Below are positions 22,737 through 36,129 of a stretch of 64,000 bases of DNA, in pieces. The position numbers were made by a program, and so were the translations under genes. Each line of letters opens with the position of its first letter. Positions within the stretch are counted from its first letter, which is position 1. The notes under the pieces are model-generated. The model searched no databases, was not told the origin of the DNA, and was given only the letters and a program-made list of their open reading frames with translations. Source of the DNA: Atherinomorus stipes (lineage: Eukaryota > Chordata > Actinopteri > Atheriniformes > Atherinidae); NCBI GenBank assembly GCA_023101725.1, contig JALJCO010001190.1, positions 32,231 to 96,230 of the forward strand. The letters are read 5' to 3'.

Positions 22737-25700
22737 CTGTAGAGATACAGACAGAAACACAGAGACAAACTTCTGATGAAAGTCCTCTGCACAAATTCTA
22801 CAGTAACAACCTGGCTACAAGTGGTTAAAAAGAAAATACCTTTGTAGTGATTTACCTCAGTTGATTAAAGCCTGAGGGACACCACTCATTCATCTTATAG
22901 CTTAAAGTTCTATTTAAGCTCAGGCCTGAATGAGAAAGCCTGAAAATGTATTATCAGAAATAAATCAGTCTATCTGAGAGGAAGTAAATTCTACTGAAGT
23001 TCTAATTCTAATTCTATTCTGAGTTCATATGGATTTTGCCTTCAGAAATCATGACAGCCATGGATACGATGATCACACATATCTATTAATAAGAATGGAT
23101 AAACCAGCAATATCAAATAAGTTGAGTTTGCAGGATAAAAACACCAAGAGGAGAATATGATTTTTGTGTGGCTGTGAATGAATTATGTGTGTAAAATGTA
23201 TCATTGGCACTTGTGATAAAAAAAATGACTTAAAAGTAGGATGAGATTAAGAGAGAGAGAAACTTGTAAAGTTAGTGCTGTGAAAAATAATGGTTCTGAA
23301 TAATTAATTATGCTAATGAGCTCTGCATGGAGGAGATGCGGAGTCCGTCAATCAACCTACAATCTAGAGTGAATATACTAAATTTGGATTAAAATTCAAG
23401 TTAAATAATTTGGTTAGAATTTAGATGAAACTGTCAGACACCACGTATATTTGTCCAAGGTGCTATTTAGATCCTACTGTACTTAGTGTTAATGTTAATT
23501 AAAATGTTAATTGTCATTTAAATTCGATGGCTTATATGTAAAGGAATGAACCTTGTTTAAATTTGCTATTAACTCTTAAAGACTTTCTTGCCTGATCAAA
23601 TCAGATTCTTTAGCAAGCAGACATCTTGGTAATCTGTAGTGTGCAGTTCAATGTGTGATCATATCAATTAAATGATTAAAAAAAATGAGAGAGGGGAAGG
23701 ATTGCAAAAGAAGAATCAAGTTATATGCAATTAAATCAGATTGTGTCGTGTCTTTTCTGTATTGTTGGTGGGGGTTGCTGGCCTCCCGCTTGGCGAGGGG
23801 GGTCCCGGACAGGCGCGCGGGGGCCAACATTATATGTAATTAAATCAAATTAATTCAAAGTATAAATCCAAGCCAAATGTTTAATACAAGCAAAAGGAAC
23901 ATATTCTTGAAATTCTGATATCCTTTTGAAGCTGGAGGTAAAAGGGACCTGGTGTGAGGAGACCATTGCTATTGGTTCCATGGTTTGCTGAAAGAAATAA
24001 GAGTGTCAACTTTGATGGAGACCAGCTTCAATGAGACAAAAGGATCTTAGGTCATGGGAGAGTCAAACAAGCAATTATGAAGAAAGTTCTACCATTTTTG
24101 TGAATCATTCTTAACATTTATGGGGAGCATCTGTGTTTCTGTTTATTCAGGGGTGATCAGAGCCAGAACAGATGTTTATCTTGGGGGTATAGAGGCTCTT
24201 TTAAGAGAGCTAGAGGTGATAAGACTTGGGCCCTCTGCACTATTGTTGTCCTGAAGAGAGAGCACTGTCTGTCTGATGGAGGACAAAGATCATTGTTTTT
24301 ATCCAGGTAAAGACTGTTATTAATCCTGGAATGCATGATCACAACACCTTGTTTTTCTTTAATTAATGTAATTATTTTCCAGTGACTGAAAAACTTTGAG
24401 TAGCAAAGTTTTTAGTGACACCAACATCTGACCTGTAACATAACATCAGGGTTTTGGCTGCAGTGGAGGTATTTCAGTAATCTGAAGTTGAACAAAGGGT
24501 AGCTGCAGCAAAACTGCTGCTCTTTGCCAAAAATACTGAGACAACTAGCTTTTTGTGTAACAAGGCACTTCAAGCAGAAAAGTGACTTTGATGCCAATAT
24601 TTTCTTTACTTAACTGACACCTGGGACATCTCAGTAGCAACAAAACCTTCATTGAAAAAATATTTTGGTGGCAAAATAACAGAAGTTGTTCGCTATAGCA
24701 ACAGCACTTTTGGTCCAGAATGTAACATTTGCCCCAAAAGAGTCCATATATCCATCCATCCCTCCCATCCCTGCTTAGATAAAAGTACTATACCTGCCCG
24801 CATGACGCTCTGTGATGCTAACATCTCAGCCCACTTTCATTATAGAGGCTGCTGGTGCCCATAGATGTCTGTTGATCATGTCTTTGATCGATAATGACAC
24901 TGTACCAAATCTTGGCAATACATACTCTGCTCTAACGTGAGCTGACTAGATTGCTTTGATTTTGATTGCTGTCTCGACAAACAGCAATAAACCCTTAACT
25001 TCTTGCTTCACTACAGCATGTTTCTAAGCTTATTTGAGATCAGGTGACAATTACACTAACTAACATGATTAAAGCTTGATTTACACTGACAAGCTCCGCC
25101 AGAGTGTCCTGTAGTCTCCCAAGTTAAAACTTTAAAACAAATATCTGTTAACATCTTTGGTAGTGAATGTTCAGATTTGAGAAGACCCCTTTGGCAGTCA
25201 GTGAGTTAGTTATAGAAAACCTGATACAACTAACTCAGTGGCAGTGTTTGGATGAGCAGTATTTCTCATTACTTCGTCGGTATACAGTTACATTTTCAGT
25301 TTGCACTGGAATAGGAGGAGCCAAAAGCATGATGGGAAACATTCGAACTAACCCACCCCACTCCTTTTTCCACCATCTACTCATCAGGGCTTCCTATGTT
25401 CCTCGGGCACCCACACATAGCCAGGCTATGTAAGCCTCACTTGGATTAGCCTGATTAGATGTAGTTTAAACGTGTTAGTGGAACAACTTTAGGCTTAATT
25501 GGGAGATGGTTTTAATTCAGTGAGGCTTTCCCAAGCCACCCTGGCTTTCTTCCTCAGCTTCATTAAGGGAATCCCCCTGCTGTCTTACCTCTCTCTGGAT
25601 CCAAACTACCCATTCACCAATCCTAACACATCTATAATCTTAGGCCCAATCCTAATTCCTAGGGGGGGTCACTTACGGAGTAGAGGCCCAAAGGTGCTGA

Positions 25701-26172
25701 CTGAGCCAGTTTTCACTCACACAAGTCTTGCGTTTATTTTCAGGGGGAAAACTCCAGATTCAACCTTTAACGTTAACGTTGCTTACATACATGAGCAGAT
25801 GCTAGTGAAAACTAGCATTTTTTATCACATTTGTAATAAGACTGTCCGAAATGCATTTATGCAACCTTAAAATAGAAATTTTTTATGTTTTATCTACAAA
25901 AGAATACTCACATTTATGCATTTCTCTAGCTGCTGCTGCCGATTTCCTCACCATTTTGCCCATGTTTCACATGGAATTGTGGTAATAACACGTACTACTC
26001 GTTTTCTAGTGTGCCCCTGGGAAATCTCCTTTTTTGAGGGCCAGATAGCCTCTCCTACTTCCCCCTCCCCCACAGTCTGAACCAGAATTGGGACACTACT
26101 ACCCCATTCGCATGAACCCGCAAAACAAAGGGTTAGGGCCAATGGCTTGGGCTTGGGGGTTGGAATATACCC
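22737..26172. other. Intron stretch, mostly unremarkable
   Basis: AT-rich with no gene. The only odd spot is a GC-rich 87 bp segment at 23743-23829 between 22 bp direct repeats, described separately. The pieces around 25330-26100 are more GC-rich but show no frame or repeat ends I can support. Confidence 0.4.
23721..23851. other. GC-rich 87 bp insert between 22 bp direct repeats
   Basis: TTATATGCAATTAAATCAGA plus TT at 23721-23742 recurs at 23830-23851 with two differences. Between them is an 87 bp segment, its second half strongly GC-rich (CTCCCGCTTGGCGAGGGG, CAGGCGCGCGGGGGCC), unlike the surrounding AT-rich intron. Structure resembles a target-site duplication around a short insertion. Source unknown. 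Confidence 0.6.
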
Positions 26173-26744
26173 TTAGGTCACATTCACAAAGCTTTTTTGA
26201 TTCAAATCAGAGTCCGTTTGCTCAGAAAGTCTGCTTCATTTAGGGGAGTTGTGAATGCGCAAACGGACTCTGATCCGGAACAAATAACCGGACTCGGTCT
26301 GCCTGCAAACGCAAGTCTGGGTCCGATTCAAGTGAACCAAAGACAGGAAGTGGACTACAAATTGCATTGGCATTATGGGTCAAATGTTGGACATCGTGGG
26401 TAAACGCTACAACAACAAACACACGTGTGGGACTGCAGCACCTATAAAGATGGCTCGGTGGTCAGACGTGGAGTTACAAGGAAGTAAAAGCTTTAATCGA
26501 TATTTGATCTGATATAAGCATATCCCAGCTCCTTGTACAAAAATGATGTCGTTTGTGGAGGGAACAGAAGTTGTGAGAACCTTCTTGTACGTGCGTCTTG
26601 TCCTCACCTACAGTGAATCCAAAAGCAGCGCCACCTGAGATTCTCATTCTTGGTCCAATGTTTGGCTCGTTTGGCAATAGTGCAACGTGAACACGATCTC
26701 GGTCCGGAAGACCCCCCCCCCCCCCCCCCCCAACCGAGTCCCCA
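26173..26744. mobile_element. TIR element, family M4 copy 1, right end lost
   Basis: Reverse-orientation copy of the element at 58235-58821. Starts TTAGGTCACATTCACAAAGC and follows the other copy through CAAACGGACTCTGATCCGGA, ACACACGTGTGGGACTGCAG, AAAGCTTTAATCGATAT and CTCGGTCCGGAAGACC, then a C run of about 22 and CCAACCGAGTCC. The last about 30 bp with the terminal repeat are absent because LINE sequence begins there. Confidence 0.8.
26709..26731. repeat. Poly-C run
   Basis: About 22 consecutive C, an expansion of the shorter, interrupted C-rich block in the other M4 copy. Confidence 0.9.
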
Positions 26745-28521
26745 AACGGACAGCACTCCGTACTCCCGGAACACCCCCCACAGGAATCCCCGGCGGATAC
26801 GATCGAACGCCTTCTCCAAGTCCACAATGCACATGTAGACTGGTTGGGCGAACTCCCATGCCCCCCTCCAGGATCCTGAAGAGGGTGTAGAGCTGGTCCA
26901 CTGTTCCACGACCAGGACGAAAACCACACTGCTCCTCCTCAATCCGAGGTTCGACTATCTGACGGACCCTCCTCTCCAGGACCCCCGAACAGACCTTACC
27001 AGGGAGGCTGAGAAGTGTGATCCCCCTGAAGTTGAAACACACTCTCCGATCCCCCTTTTCGAAAAGGGTGACCACCACCCCAGTCTGCCAGTCCAGAAGA
27101 ACTGCCCCCGCTGTCCACGCAATGCTGCAGAGCTGCAGCCAAGACAACCCCACAGCATCCAGAGCCTTAAAAAACTCCGGTGGATGTCATCTACCCCAGG
27201 GGCCCGGCCTCCAAGGAGCTTTTTGTCTACCGCGGCGACCTCAGCCCCAGTGACAGATGAGTCCACCCTTGAGTCCCCAAACTCTGCCTCCTCTTCGGAA
27301 GACGTGTTGGTGGGATTGAGGAGGTCTTCAAAGTATTCCTTCCACCGACCCACAACGTCCCGAGTCGAGGTCAGCAGCCCACCATCCCCACTGTACACAG
27401 TGTTGATGGTGCACTGCTTTCCCCTCCTGAGCCGCCAGATGGTGGACCAGAAACGCCTCGAAGCCATCTGGAAGTTGTTCTCCATGGCCTCACCGAACTC
27501 CTCCCATGTCCAAGTTTTTGCCTCAGCGACCGTCAGGTCAGCTGACAGGTATCGGCCCGCCGATGCCTGTCAGCTGCCTCAGGGGTCCCACAGGCCAGGA
27601 AGGCCCAGTAGGACTCCTTCTTCAGCTTGCAGCATCCCTCACCGCTGGTGTCCACCAGCGAGTTCAGGGATTACCACCACGACAGGCACCGAAAATCTTA
27701 TGGCCACAGCTCCGACAAGCAGCATCAGCAATAGAGGTGCGGAACATAGCCCATTTTGACTCAATGTCCCCCACCTCCCTCGGAACATGGTTGAAGCTCT
27801 CCCGGAGGTGGGAGTAAAAGCTCTCCCTGACAGGGGACTCACCCAGACGTTCCCAGCAGACCCACCCACGACACATTTGGGCCTGCCAGGTCTGACCGGC
27901 AACCTCGCCCACCATCTGAGCCCACTCACCACCAGGTGGTGATCAGTGGACAGCTCCGCCCCTCTCTTCACCCAATTGTCCAGGATAAGTGGCCGCAAGT
28001 TCGATGACACGACTACGAAGTCGATCATGGAACTGCGGCCTAAGGTGTCCTGATGCCAGGTGTAAATGTGGACACTCTTGTGCCTGAACATGGTGTTTGT
28101 TATGGACAATCCATGACAAGCACAGAAGTCCAACAACAAAACACCACTCAGGTTCAGATCAAGGGGGCCGTTCCTCCAGATCACGCCCCTCCAGGTCTCA
28201 CTGTCGTTGCCCACGTGAGAGTTGAAGTCCCCCAGCAGAACGATGGAGTCCCTGGAGGGTGCGCTTTCCAACACGCCGTCCAAAGACTCCAGAAAGGGTG
28301 GGTACTCTGAACTGCTGTCCGGTGCATAGGCACAAATAACAGTCAGGACCCATCCCCCCACCTGGAGGCGGACGGAGGCTACCCTTTCGTCCAACGGGGT
28401 GAACCCCAACGGGGGGCAATGAGTATGCCCACACCTGCTGGCCGCCTCTCACTGGGAGCAACTCCAGAGTTGAACAAGGTCCAGCCCCTCTCGAGGATGG
28501 TGTTCCCAGATCCGAAGCTGT
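26745..28521 (-). mobile_element. LINE fragment with APE endonuclease and N-terminal RT
   Basis: Minus-strand non-LTR element. From about 28460 downward: [20 protein letters not shown] (frames joined over a shift), [53 protein letters not shown] and [14 protein letters not shown], which are the apurinic-endonuclease blocks (GDFN and the final SDH-like TDHH). Then the linker (GKQCTINTVYSGDGGLLTST) and RT start (LLGGRAPGVDDI, QTGVVVTLFEKGDRRVC, RGITLLSLPGK, EEEQCGFRPGRGTVDQLYTL) and motif A (VDLEKAFDRI). It stops before motif B, so both ends are missing, and there are at least four frameshifts. Clade uncertain; style fits widespread fish APE-type LINEs (RTE/Rex3-like). Confidence 0.88.
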
Positions 28522-28554
28522 GCGTCGAGGTGATTATCATTTTTTTAATTTAAT

Positions 28555-28730
28555 TTAATTTTTTTGTATACTGTTGTGATCCCAGAAAAATTAAGGCTCT
28601 GCATTTTACCCATCTCTGAATCAGAGAACAGTGGGCTGCAACTTAAAGCACCCGGGAGCAGTTGATGGGGGTTGAGGACGTTGCTTAGGGGTCCACAGTG
28701 GTCGTCTGAGTAGTGATTATTATAATGTAT
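28555..28730 (-). repeat. Short dispersed teleost repeat
   Basis: Contains GCATTTTACCCATCTCTGAA, GGGCTGCAACTTAAAGCACC, CGGGAGCAGTTGATGGGGGT and AGGGGTCCACAGTGGTCGTC in the order found in a common fish repeat. Recognised from memory; borders approximate. Confidence 0.45.
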
Positions 28731-31349
28731 AGAACTTTTACCCTGCTCAGTAGCAACAGCATTAGTTACATTGGTATCTGGAACCTCTGGATGTTTCTGC
28801 AGCTTCCTTGACTTTGGCCAAACCTGACAGTAACACATTTCTGCTAAAGACTGATCCATCCTCTGTAATTGCTCCGGCTTTATTGTTAGCCTTCAAATGG
28901 CTGCCGTAGTGCTGCTATCGATTCTCTCTGCAGGGACAGTATGCGCCTCAGACAAGGAAATATGAAAGCAGATTCAAAAGGTCAATAAACGACGACTGCC
29001 TCTCACAGCATACGAGAACAGCTCTATAACGTCTCCCAGAAATAAAGAGAAGAAAGGTGGTGCTGGTCTTCACGTCTCATTAGAGCAGAATGCCGGCTTC
29101 CTGCTGCAGCAGCTGTGTGCCATCACTCCTAGAACTGGTCATCACCACGGCCAGATTTGCATATTCATTTCCAGTCAAACCACAAACCATGAAACTCAGA
29201 GAATCAGAAGAGATGAAGAGAGATAAAGGGGCTATCAGGCATGATAGCAGCAGCGCTAACAGGAAGCTTTCACAGAGACAAAGTGGCTCAGTGCAGGAAA
29301 ACAGCCTGCTGGACGTTACATCATCTTCTAGCACCTCACCACCATTCATCATGTTTGCTTTTAATGACAGCAGCTGTTTTAGCTTTTCTCTTTCATCTCC
29401 AGGATACAGGATGATCTATAGGCTAGAAACAGAGATTAATGTCCAAACAAAAGCCAAAACCCCTCACAGAGAACAGAGATATTCCAAATATTAGAGAACT
29501 GAACAGAAAATGACGTGTTTGAATTTCATCATGAGAAGAACTGAAGATAATCTGGTCTATGTAGATGTTTAATTTAACTGGAAATTTAATTTTACTGCTG
29601 CTTAGTTACATCAGTGGGATACTCCTGTTTCATTTTCGGCTCCTGAGCTGCTAAACCGACATATGAGCCCCAGACTGGCCATAATCCAGCCCTGCACACT
29701 GCTGGGAGATAACATTGTCCTCCAGTGTATCGCTCAGGCCTTTTGGCCAGCGTAGATCACAAGGGACAAGTAATTATTTGAGATGCTCAATGGACCCCTG
29801 TAGCTAGCGAGTGTAAATTGAATTTATTCATTTTTCACACACATTGAGAGACGGCTTTGATGTGAAATGGCTCTGCTCAGATGAAACTTCGCCCCTAATC
29901 TCATTTGCTTCCACAGAGAACTGATCTCTGCGAACCATTGGCCTCGTTTTACTGCAAACTGTGCTCCAATGGATGATTTTACAGTCGGTTCTCCAGCAAA
30001 GCCATTAAGACGGAGGGCAGAAAAACACGACACATTTCTCCGTTTAAGGCACTGGTTCCCAGCCTGGGGTCCCTGACCCCCCAAGGGGTCAATGAAAGCT
30101 TAGTTTTGAGTTGGCACTCAGATGCTCTTAAAGGCCTCCTTCCACTGAAAACCCATTTAACTTGCTCCTTCTGAAATACGGAGGGTTTCCCTTGTTTACT
30201 TACACATGCTGCTTGCTAGCGTTGCGTTCCCCCAGTCGGCTGTGCTTCCTCATCACAGAAACAATACGAAGAAAAGAGCGAATCGGGAACAGCCTTGCAC
30301 TTCTACGTAACATTGCAAATAGCGTATCCCACGTGGGGTTTCTATCTGTCCATTGGAAGGCAGGTAACCCTCCACTACACACTAGAAGTAAAGACAGCAC
30401 GACTGTACTTCGGAGTTGAGAAGCTAATTAGCTAACTGTTTGTTAGCATGGCTGAACAAACATGTTTGTCGGCTCTATTTCCTGTTGTGGCGAAATAAGA
30501 GCGGAGGGCGGAGCTTCCTTCATACACTGACGGGAGGCAGCCAATCAGACGGAAATTCATGAGAAGGACCCGGAAAGCCTGCCGTTGGACCACAAGCCTC
30601 TCTTCTAGTATACAAATACAGCTGGATACTAAGCAACCAGAAGGTTTTTTAAACAGAAACGATGAGAATACATTCAATAATAATGGAGAACACAGAAATA
30701 TTAATGAAATAACCACGGAAGTACAACTTTAAAGCAACCCTTATCAATCTTACATTTCAGAAAGCACAGCAAAATTATTTGAATATAAACAGTCCCGGCT
30801 CACTCCAAAGATCCCACCCCCCCATTCCCTCCGCCTTCTAATGCGTAACTAAAGGTCTGACAGGCAGGTTCCTTCGGCCAATCTTAGGTGTGGGCCCCAC
30901 TGCAAAGATTGGTTGGAGTTTTCATTGAAAATTTAGAGATTGGAATAATATTTTATTTTGATTAATGGTGGGTCTGTCTTGTATTTCAGAGTTCCGTTAC
31001 CTCATTCATAGCATTTTATCCTATTAAAGAAATGTAACAATGCAACGTCAATAAGGGTTGCTTTAAGAGTCCTCCTCAGTGTTCGCAGAATTTGTTCTTA
31101 CCAAAGAACAAATCCAAGACATGAAGATTTTGATGAATGCCACATTTTTCATAAAAAGTTTGTAAGAGAACAAATTTGTTTCAGAACAAATTTATTTGTA
31201 AGAACTGTTGGTGAATGAGGCCCATTCAGTTTGACAATAGTCGTTAACATGTAGAACATGTAGGCTGTTCATACCTTCACTACTAACACTCATAAATTCA
31301 TTTTAATCCAGTCATGTTTCTGAGGAGTGAGTCTAAAAACTCGGTCATT
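28731..31349. other. Intron stretch; hAT-like end near 30048
   Basis: No gene. Around 30047-30085 GGCACTGGTTCCCAGCCTGG, then GGTCCCTGACCCCC, resembles an hAT terminus. GCAACCCTTA near 30737 and its inverse near 31052 may bound another small element. Otherwise plain intron. Confidence 0.35.
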
Positions 31350-31526
31350 GAGAGCCACAATCCTGCAGGTTTTCCATGCCTCCCTCCTCCAACACACACT
31401 TAAATTAATGGGTCACTGTGCAGAACTTCATAGGTTGTTAGATTCATTTAGGGGGTTGAAGCAGGAAGGGAAAGAAAACCTCCCGGACAGTGGCCCTCGA
31501 GGACCAACTTTGGACACCACTGCTTA
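31350..31526. mobile_element. Small foldback-type dispersed repeat
   Basis: Left GCCACAATCCTGCAGGTTTT and right GGCCCTCGAGGACCAACTTT borders enclose about 175 bp; left GGTTTTCCATGCCTCCC pairs imperfectly with right GGAAGGGAAAGAAAACC. Same layout as a frequent fish repeat. Confidence 0.5.
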
Positions 31527-34336
31527 GGTTGTTTGAGTCAGTGTATGAGGTCTGAGGAAGTCTGTGTGTAGTGATTGGTGTGTATATCATTATTTTGGCC
31601 ATTTCTTCTTTTTTTTAGTTGTTCCATTCTTAAGGCCTTTTCCCACCGGGACCGATGCGAATAAATGGCCCAAAATTGCAAATATTTCAGAGGAGAAATA
31701 TCAAAGTCTTTGTTTATAGACACCTAGTCCAATGCGAAATTACGAAGATACAAGAACAAACTTGCATTTATTATTCCAGAGGAACGTGACCACAACATGC
31801 ACAGTGCAGCGACAGGGGGAAAGGTTGGTCTGCAAGGTAAACTTCTGGATGCTGAAAAACAGCTGATCTCACCGTGGATTTGCCAAATGCAGGATTTTAA
31901 AATGACACCTGTAATAACTTCGAATGGCTACTAAATATAGGGGAAACACTGCCACTTCAGCTGCAATTTTTTTTTTCTCGTTTGTCAAACAAGAGTGCTG
32001 TGAACAGAGATCGGAAAAAAAAGTGGACAAACCTTCTGCTCGTGTGACCCATTGGTTTCTGAGCTGAAAATGAAGCCAGTTGGGCGTTTCCCATCGTCGA
32101 CATCTTCGCTGCGTTGCATGTGTCATCACTCCCAAAAAATTCTAAAATGGGCAAAGCACAGCCTCGGGGCAAATGATTTACAGTTGATGTACTCTTGGCT
32201 AACCGCTAACCGAGCTAACTCGAAACTAACAGGAGCTAACGAAGATTAGCCCCCTAAGCAGTGAGGTAAGGGCCTGCTACAGACTGAGACCTTACCGAGA
32301 GAGCAAACAAGAAGCTAACTAGGAGCCACCGGTCGGCAGGCCGGCATCTGGCCAGTCAGAAGGACAATTATGTGTAATTTCAAGATTAAATAACATATAA
32401 ACGGATGAGTTATAAAAAAAAATTCACTCCCCTCACAGCTGACATGAAGGTGAACTTGACCTATTAAACCTAAAATAATTTTTGGCGGGGTTTTCAGTTG
32501 TTTTAGGAGTTTGGGGATTGCTGTGGCCGCTGGGGGGGAAAAATAATTTCCGGGAGCTTAGTTGCACAGAGGTGCGCTTTGTGAAGCCTTTTGGTTGCCG
32601 GGAGAGTGACAACTTAAATAATTTTATTAGGCGCAATACCTGATTTGATTTGAACATTCGGGAAGTGTGTTTGAACTGTAAGCCCCGCCCTAACTGTTTC
32701 TCCCAGTGAGAAACGCTTTCTCCCTTCTTTTTTCTCCTCCCTTGATGATGAATCGGAATTTCTCGTGACAAAGAAACTCTCGAGAAACTTGCATTCCAGT
32801 GAATATCTGTTTTGGTTGGTATGGCTGGGTAGCTAAATGACATTTTGATAACCGGTAGTTTCTGTTTACAGTTTGTAAACAGATGCAGTTTGATGAGTTT
32901 TGATGTGATAGGCGACGTTAACATGACAGCCTGATAAAGTTCCTAACCGGACATTTGAGAAGAGTGATGTAAAGTTGCGTGTTACGGTGTAAATTTTACG
33001 TTATATACGGTGACAGAGAGGAAGGCCAGCCGAGGACATATAAAATGTTACTCAGAAGAAAGTTGTTGAAAAAATACCTGTTCAGGCGGACTTCCAGTCC
33101 ACATTCAGACCGAGGCTGTCCAGCTCTCTACCTTCAATCCACTGAGATTTACACAAACTTTATTCTCTCTTTGGTCTCTCCTGTGTTTCGAGTCTCTCCT
33201 CCTCAGTTTTTACGCTTTCAGGCGGTTCTGCTGGGCTATCGCGACTTTCCCCTTCGCAGACGCCATGCGGTTTTATTTACAAGTGCTGCCGTGCACGCGA
33301 GAGGGGAGGGCGCTTCTGTTAGGAAGCCGAAACTTCTGTAAAACGAACCTCATTGGCATGAGGAGAGCGTCACACCAGCCTTAGAAACCTAAACTAAAAA
33401 GGCCTGGATTCATGCATATACGCAATCAATGAGTGATTTATTTTTATGAAATTACCTCTTTTAACACACATTATACCGTGTAGAAAGCATTTCTCTGACA
33501 GATATTAAAATAAAATCAGGTACAGGGTCTTAATAGGTGCACGGCTAAATTAAAGGTTTTCTGTTTCTCTCATTTTATATTTCTGTCCCTTGAGTTATAT
33601 TAGGCTATTATTATTATTATACAAGTACGCTATATACTGTATTTACAGTCCATTTACCATTATTATTATCATCATCATAATCATTATCATCATCATCATC
33701 ATCATTATCTGCTAGGTTTTACCACCTGCTCCATCTGACATGGCTGAGGTAAGGTCAATGTAGGAAATGTGATTGACAGATATGTCCCACCCACCGAGTC
33801 CAGTCCAGTAAACGCTTGTCACATCCAATAATTCTGAATCATCTCTGATGAGCGAAGCGTAAATTAATCTCTTCTGCCAGATTTCTCATTGATGTGAAGC
33901 AGTGGAGGAAGATGTATGTATTTTTCATTGCTTCATGTAAAATTCAAGGCAGCTAATAGACCATTTGTCTGTGTTAGCAGCAGGAAATTCTCCCGGCAGC
34001 ATAAATACTGAACATCTGCAGAGATGTGCAACACTTCACTGAGGGTGTAAAAACACTGGAAGTCCATGTCTGCAAGGATTTGTTTCTTTGAATGTGTTCA
34101 GATCATTTGAATAAATGTAACAGCCAGTGAAACCAATTTCTTTATCATTTATTAAATGTATATTCTCTTTTTGTGAAAAGTTTAAAGCAGATCAGTCGTA
34201 ATCAATGCAAAAAAAATTCTAATTAGCCTACTCAAGACTTTATTAACTGAATGGCTGCACGTTCAAAATTGATTCCCTATTTTTATGTGACCAAATTTCT
34301 CTGAAATCTGATAACAGCAGAAACATTGTCAATGAA
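31527..34336. other. Intron stretch with repeat shared with 43345-43500
   Basis: Segment 32047-32250 matches the reverse complement of 43345-43500 in order (ACCCATTGGTT, AATGAAGCCAGT, GGCTAAACGCTAACC-like, CTCGAAACTAACAGGAGCTA). It is a dispersed non-coding repeat. At 33660-33710 there is an ATC/ATT trinucleotide run. The open frames here are shadows with no family resemblance. Confidence 0.45.
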
Positions 34337-34627
34337 TTAAAGGGAAAGTTAAGTCCAGGTTGAAAAAAACAAAACAATTTTCCAGCATGAAATATGTTCA
34401 TTTACTCACCCAGATAGTTTTGGCGTAACTTGAAATCCTTTAGGAAATATTTAGATCCACTCGAGATCAGCATACAGTATGTCCAATATGATGTAAGTGA
34501 TGCAGGCAACCGTGCACAGCCTCTAAATAAGGCATCATCTGCCACAAACTCCTTCAGTTTACTAATGTTTTGTTACAAAACATTAGTCAGACCCCCCCGT
34601 GAACTCGAAACGGCTTTGAGTTGCTTG

Positions 34628-34939
34628 AGGCGCATTTGGACAGAGAGGTTCTAGGAACGCAGTTCCTCTAACTACCAGTCCGGAGTTTAGTTATAAGAAC
34701 TACCCTTCCGCGTCAGTTTGCGTTTGCACATGAAGGAGGACCTTGATAGGGACCATGTTTGATGCAATCATCTGCGACAGTGACAAATTTATGCCCTAGC
34801 TAGCAGATCTGATACAAAACTGAGGTTTCTCGTCTCTTTTGTTCAAAGTTTTTATAAAAGCTAGCTAAACAGCTTTCCATCATCACGGTCATTCGTATCA
34901 CCTAACATCTTGGTTACCTTTTGTTGAAGTGCGGCCAGA
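34628..34939 (+). repeat. Dispersed repeat R2, copy 1
   Basis: Matches 44349-44620 through AGGTTCTAGGAACGCAGTTC, GAGGACCTTGATAGGGACCA, TGTTTGATGCAATCATCTG and ACAAAACTGAG. The match is broken after GAAGTGCGGCCAG by the nested element at 34940. Confidence 0.75.
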
Positions 34940-36129
34940 CACTTAAAAGAGCTGTATCATGCTTTTCAGACGTTCCAAAAGTCAAATACGGGCATTTATA
35001 AGCTAAATATGTTCCCATCACTACTATAGAAACTAATTCGGTGTTAAATATTAGTTTTTCTATGCGTCTAATTTCCAACACGGAAGTAAGATGGCTGACT
35101 GTACTGAACCACGGAGCTCTGGACCAATTGCAACATGTTTTACGCCCATCTTATGACGTCGCCCTGGAAGAGACACTGATTCTGAAGGGTCACAGAATTG
35201 TTTGTAGCACCGACACCGGCAGCTCACATGGATGTTATTTGTAAACATTGATGGATAATCGAACTCCGATGGACGGGATAAAATGGAGCAGCCTGTTATG
35301 GAGCTGTATGCGCTCCACCCAGAGTCTGATATGGAGTTTAAAGTACACGCAGTACCACAGAAGTACCACAGAAGTACCACAGAGACCCCTGACAAGTAAG
35401 TAAATTAGTGAACAAATCATAGGCTAACAGTTAGCATTGAGCTGAAAGACGTGTTTCACTCACTGGTGCTGTTGTCTGTCCATGCGCGTTTTTATAGTAG
35501 GAACTGCGTCAGGTTTCAGAAGTAATCCCAGAAAAAAAAGCACTTTACTGCCCGAGATTCATGAAGTTGTCAGGAGTGAAGTTCACACACGAAGTTGAGG
35601 TTTTTTTTCTGCTCCTGAAGTTATAATCCAACCACTTCTGGAAAGTCGATTCGTCCAGGAAAACAAATAAACTCCCACGCTGAACGCAACCACATTTTTC
35701 CCAACTTGCCGTCCTCTAGAGTTTTAAAAAAAAGAAAAAATCTCCTGAACTCTGGAGCAAACGTCTGTTAGCTGATGGCTGTTTGTCTCTGAGGAAATCT
35801 TCCTGCAGGCTGTTAGTTTCTTCCTCAGAGAGTGTGTATAGGTTAGGAGTCTCTTTGAGTTTCTGTTGAACAAGGAGGGCGTCTTGCTACGATGCTGCAC
35901 ATGTGTGTTTGTCGCTTTGTGATTGGTGCCACCTCATTGCGTATACCGGTGTAAGTCAGTTATGTTAAGGAAGCTACAGCTTGGCCTGAATATTCATACA
36001 TATATTACTCACATATGCACAAATGAGGAAAAAAACGACTTGAATTAAGTTTTTTTTATAAGGAAATAACAGTAACATGCTGAAAAGCTCTTAAAAGTCC
36101 ATTTTTCATGATAAGGCTCCTTTAAGTGG
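34940..36129. mobile_element. Nested TIR element, family M6
   Basis: Left CACTTAAAAGAGCTGTATCA, right reverse complement of CACTTAAAGGAGCCTTATCA, about 1.19 kb, no intact gene. The second copy of the host repeat near 44695 has GAAGTACACCTGGACACTTT followed directly by AGTGGACAGACC, i.e. an uninterrupted site matching the two flanks here. Confidence 0.65.

Noticed and set aside
26474..26929. Gly-rich minus-strand frames around 26.7 kb
   Set aside because: The GGGGGGG runs come from the poly-C tract joining a LINE and a TIR element.
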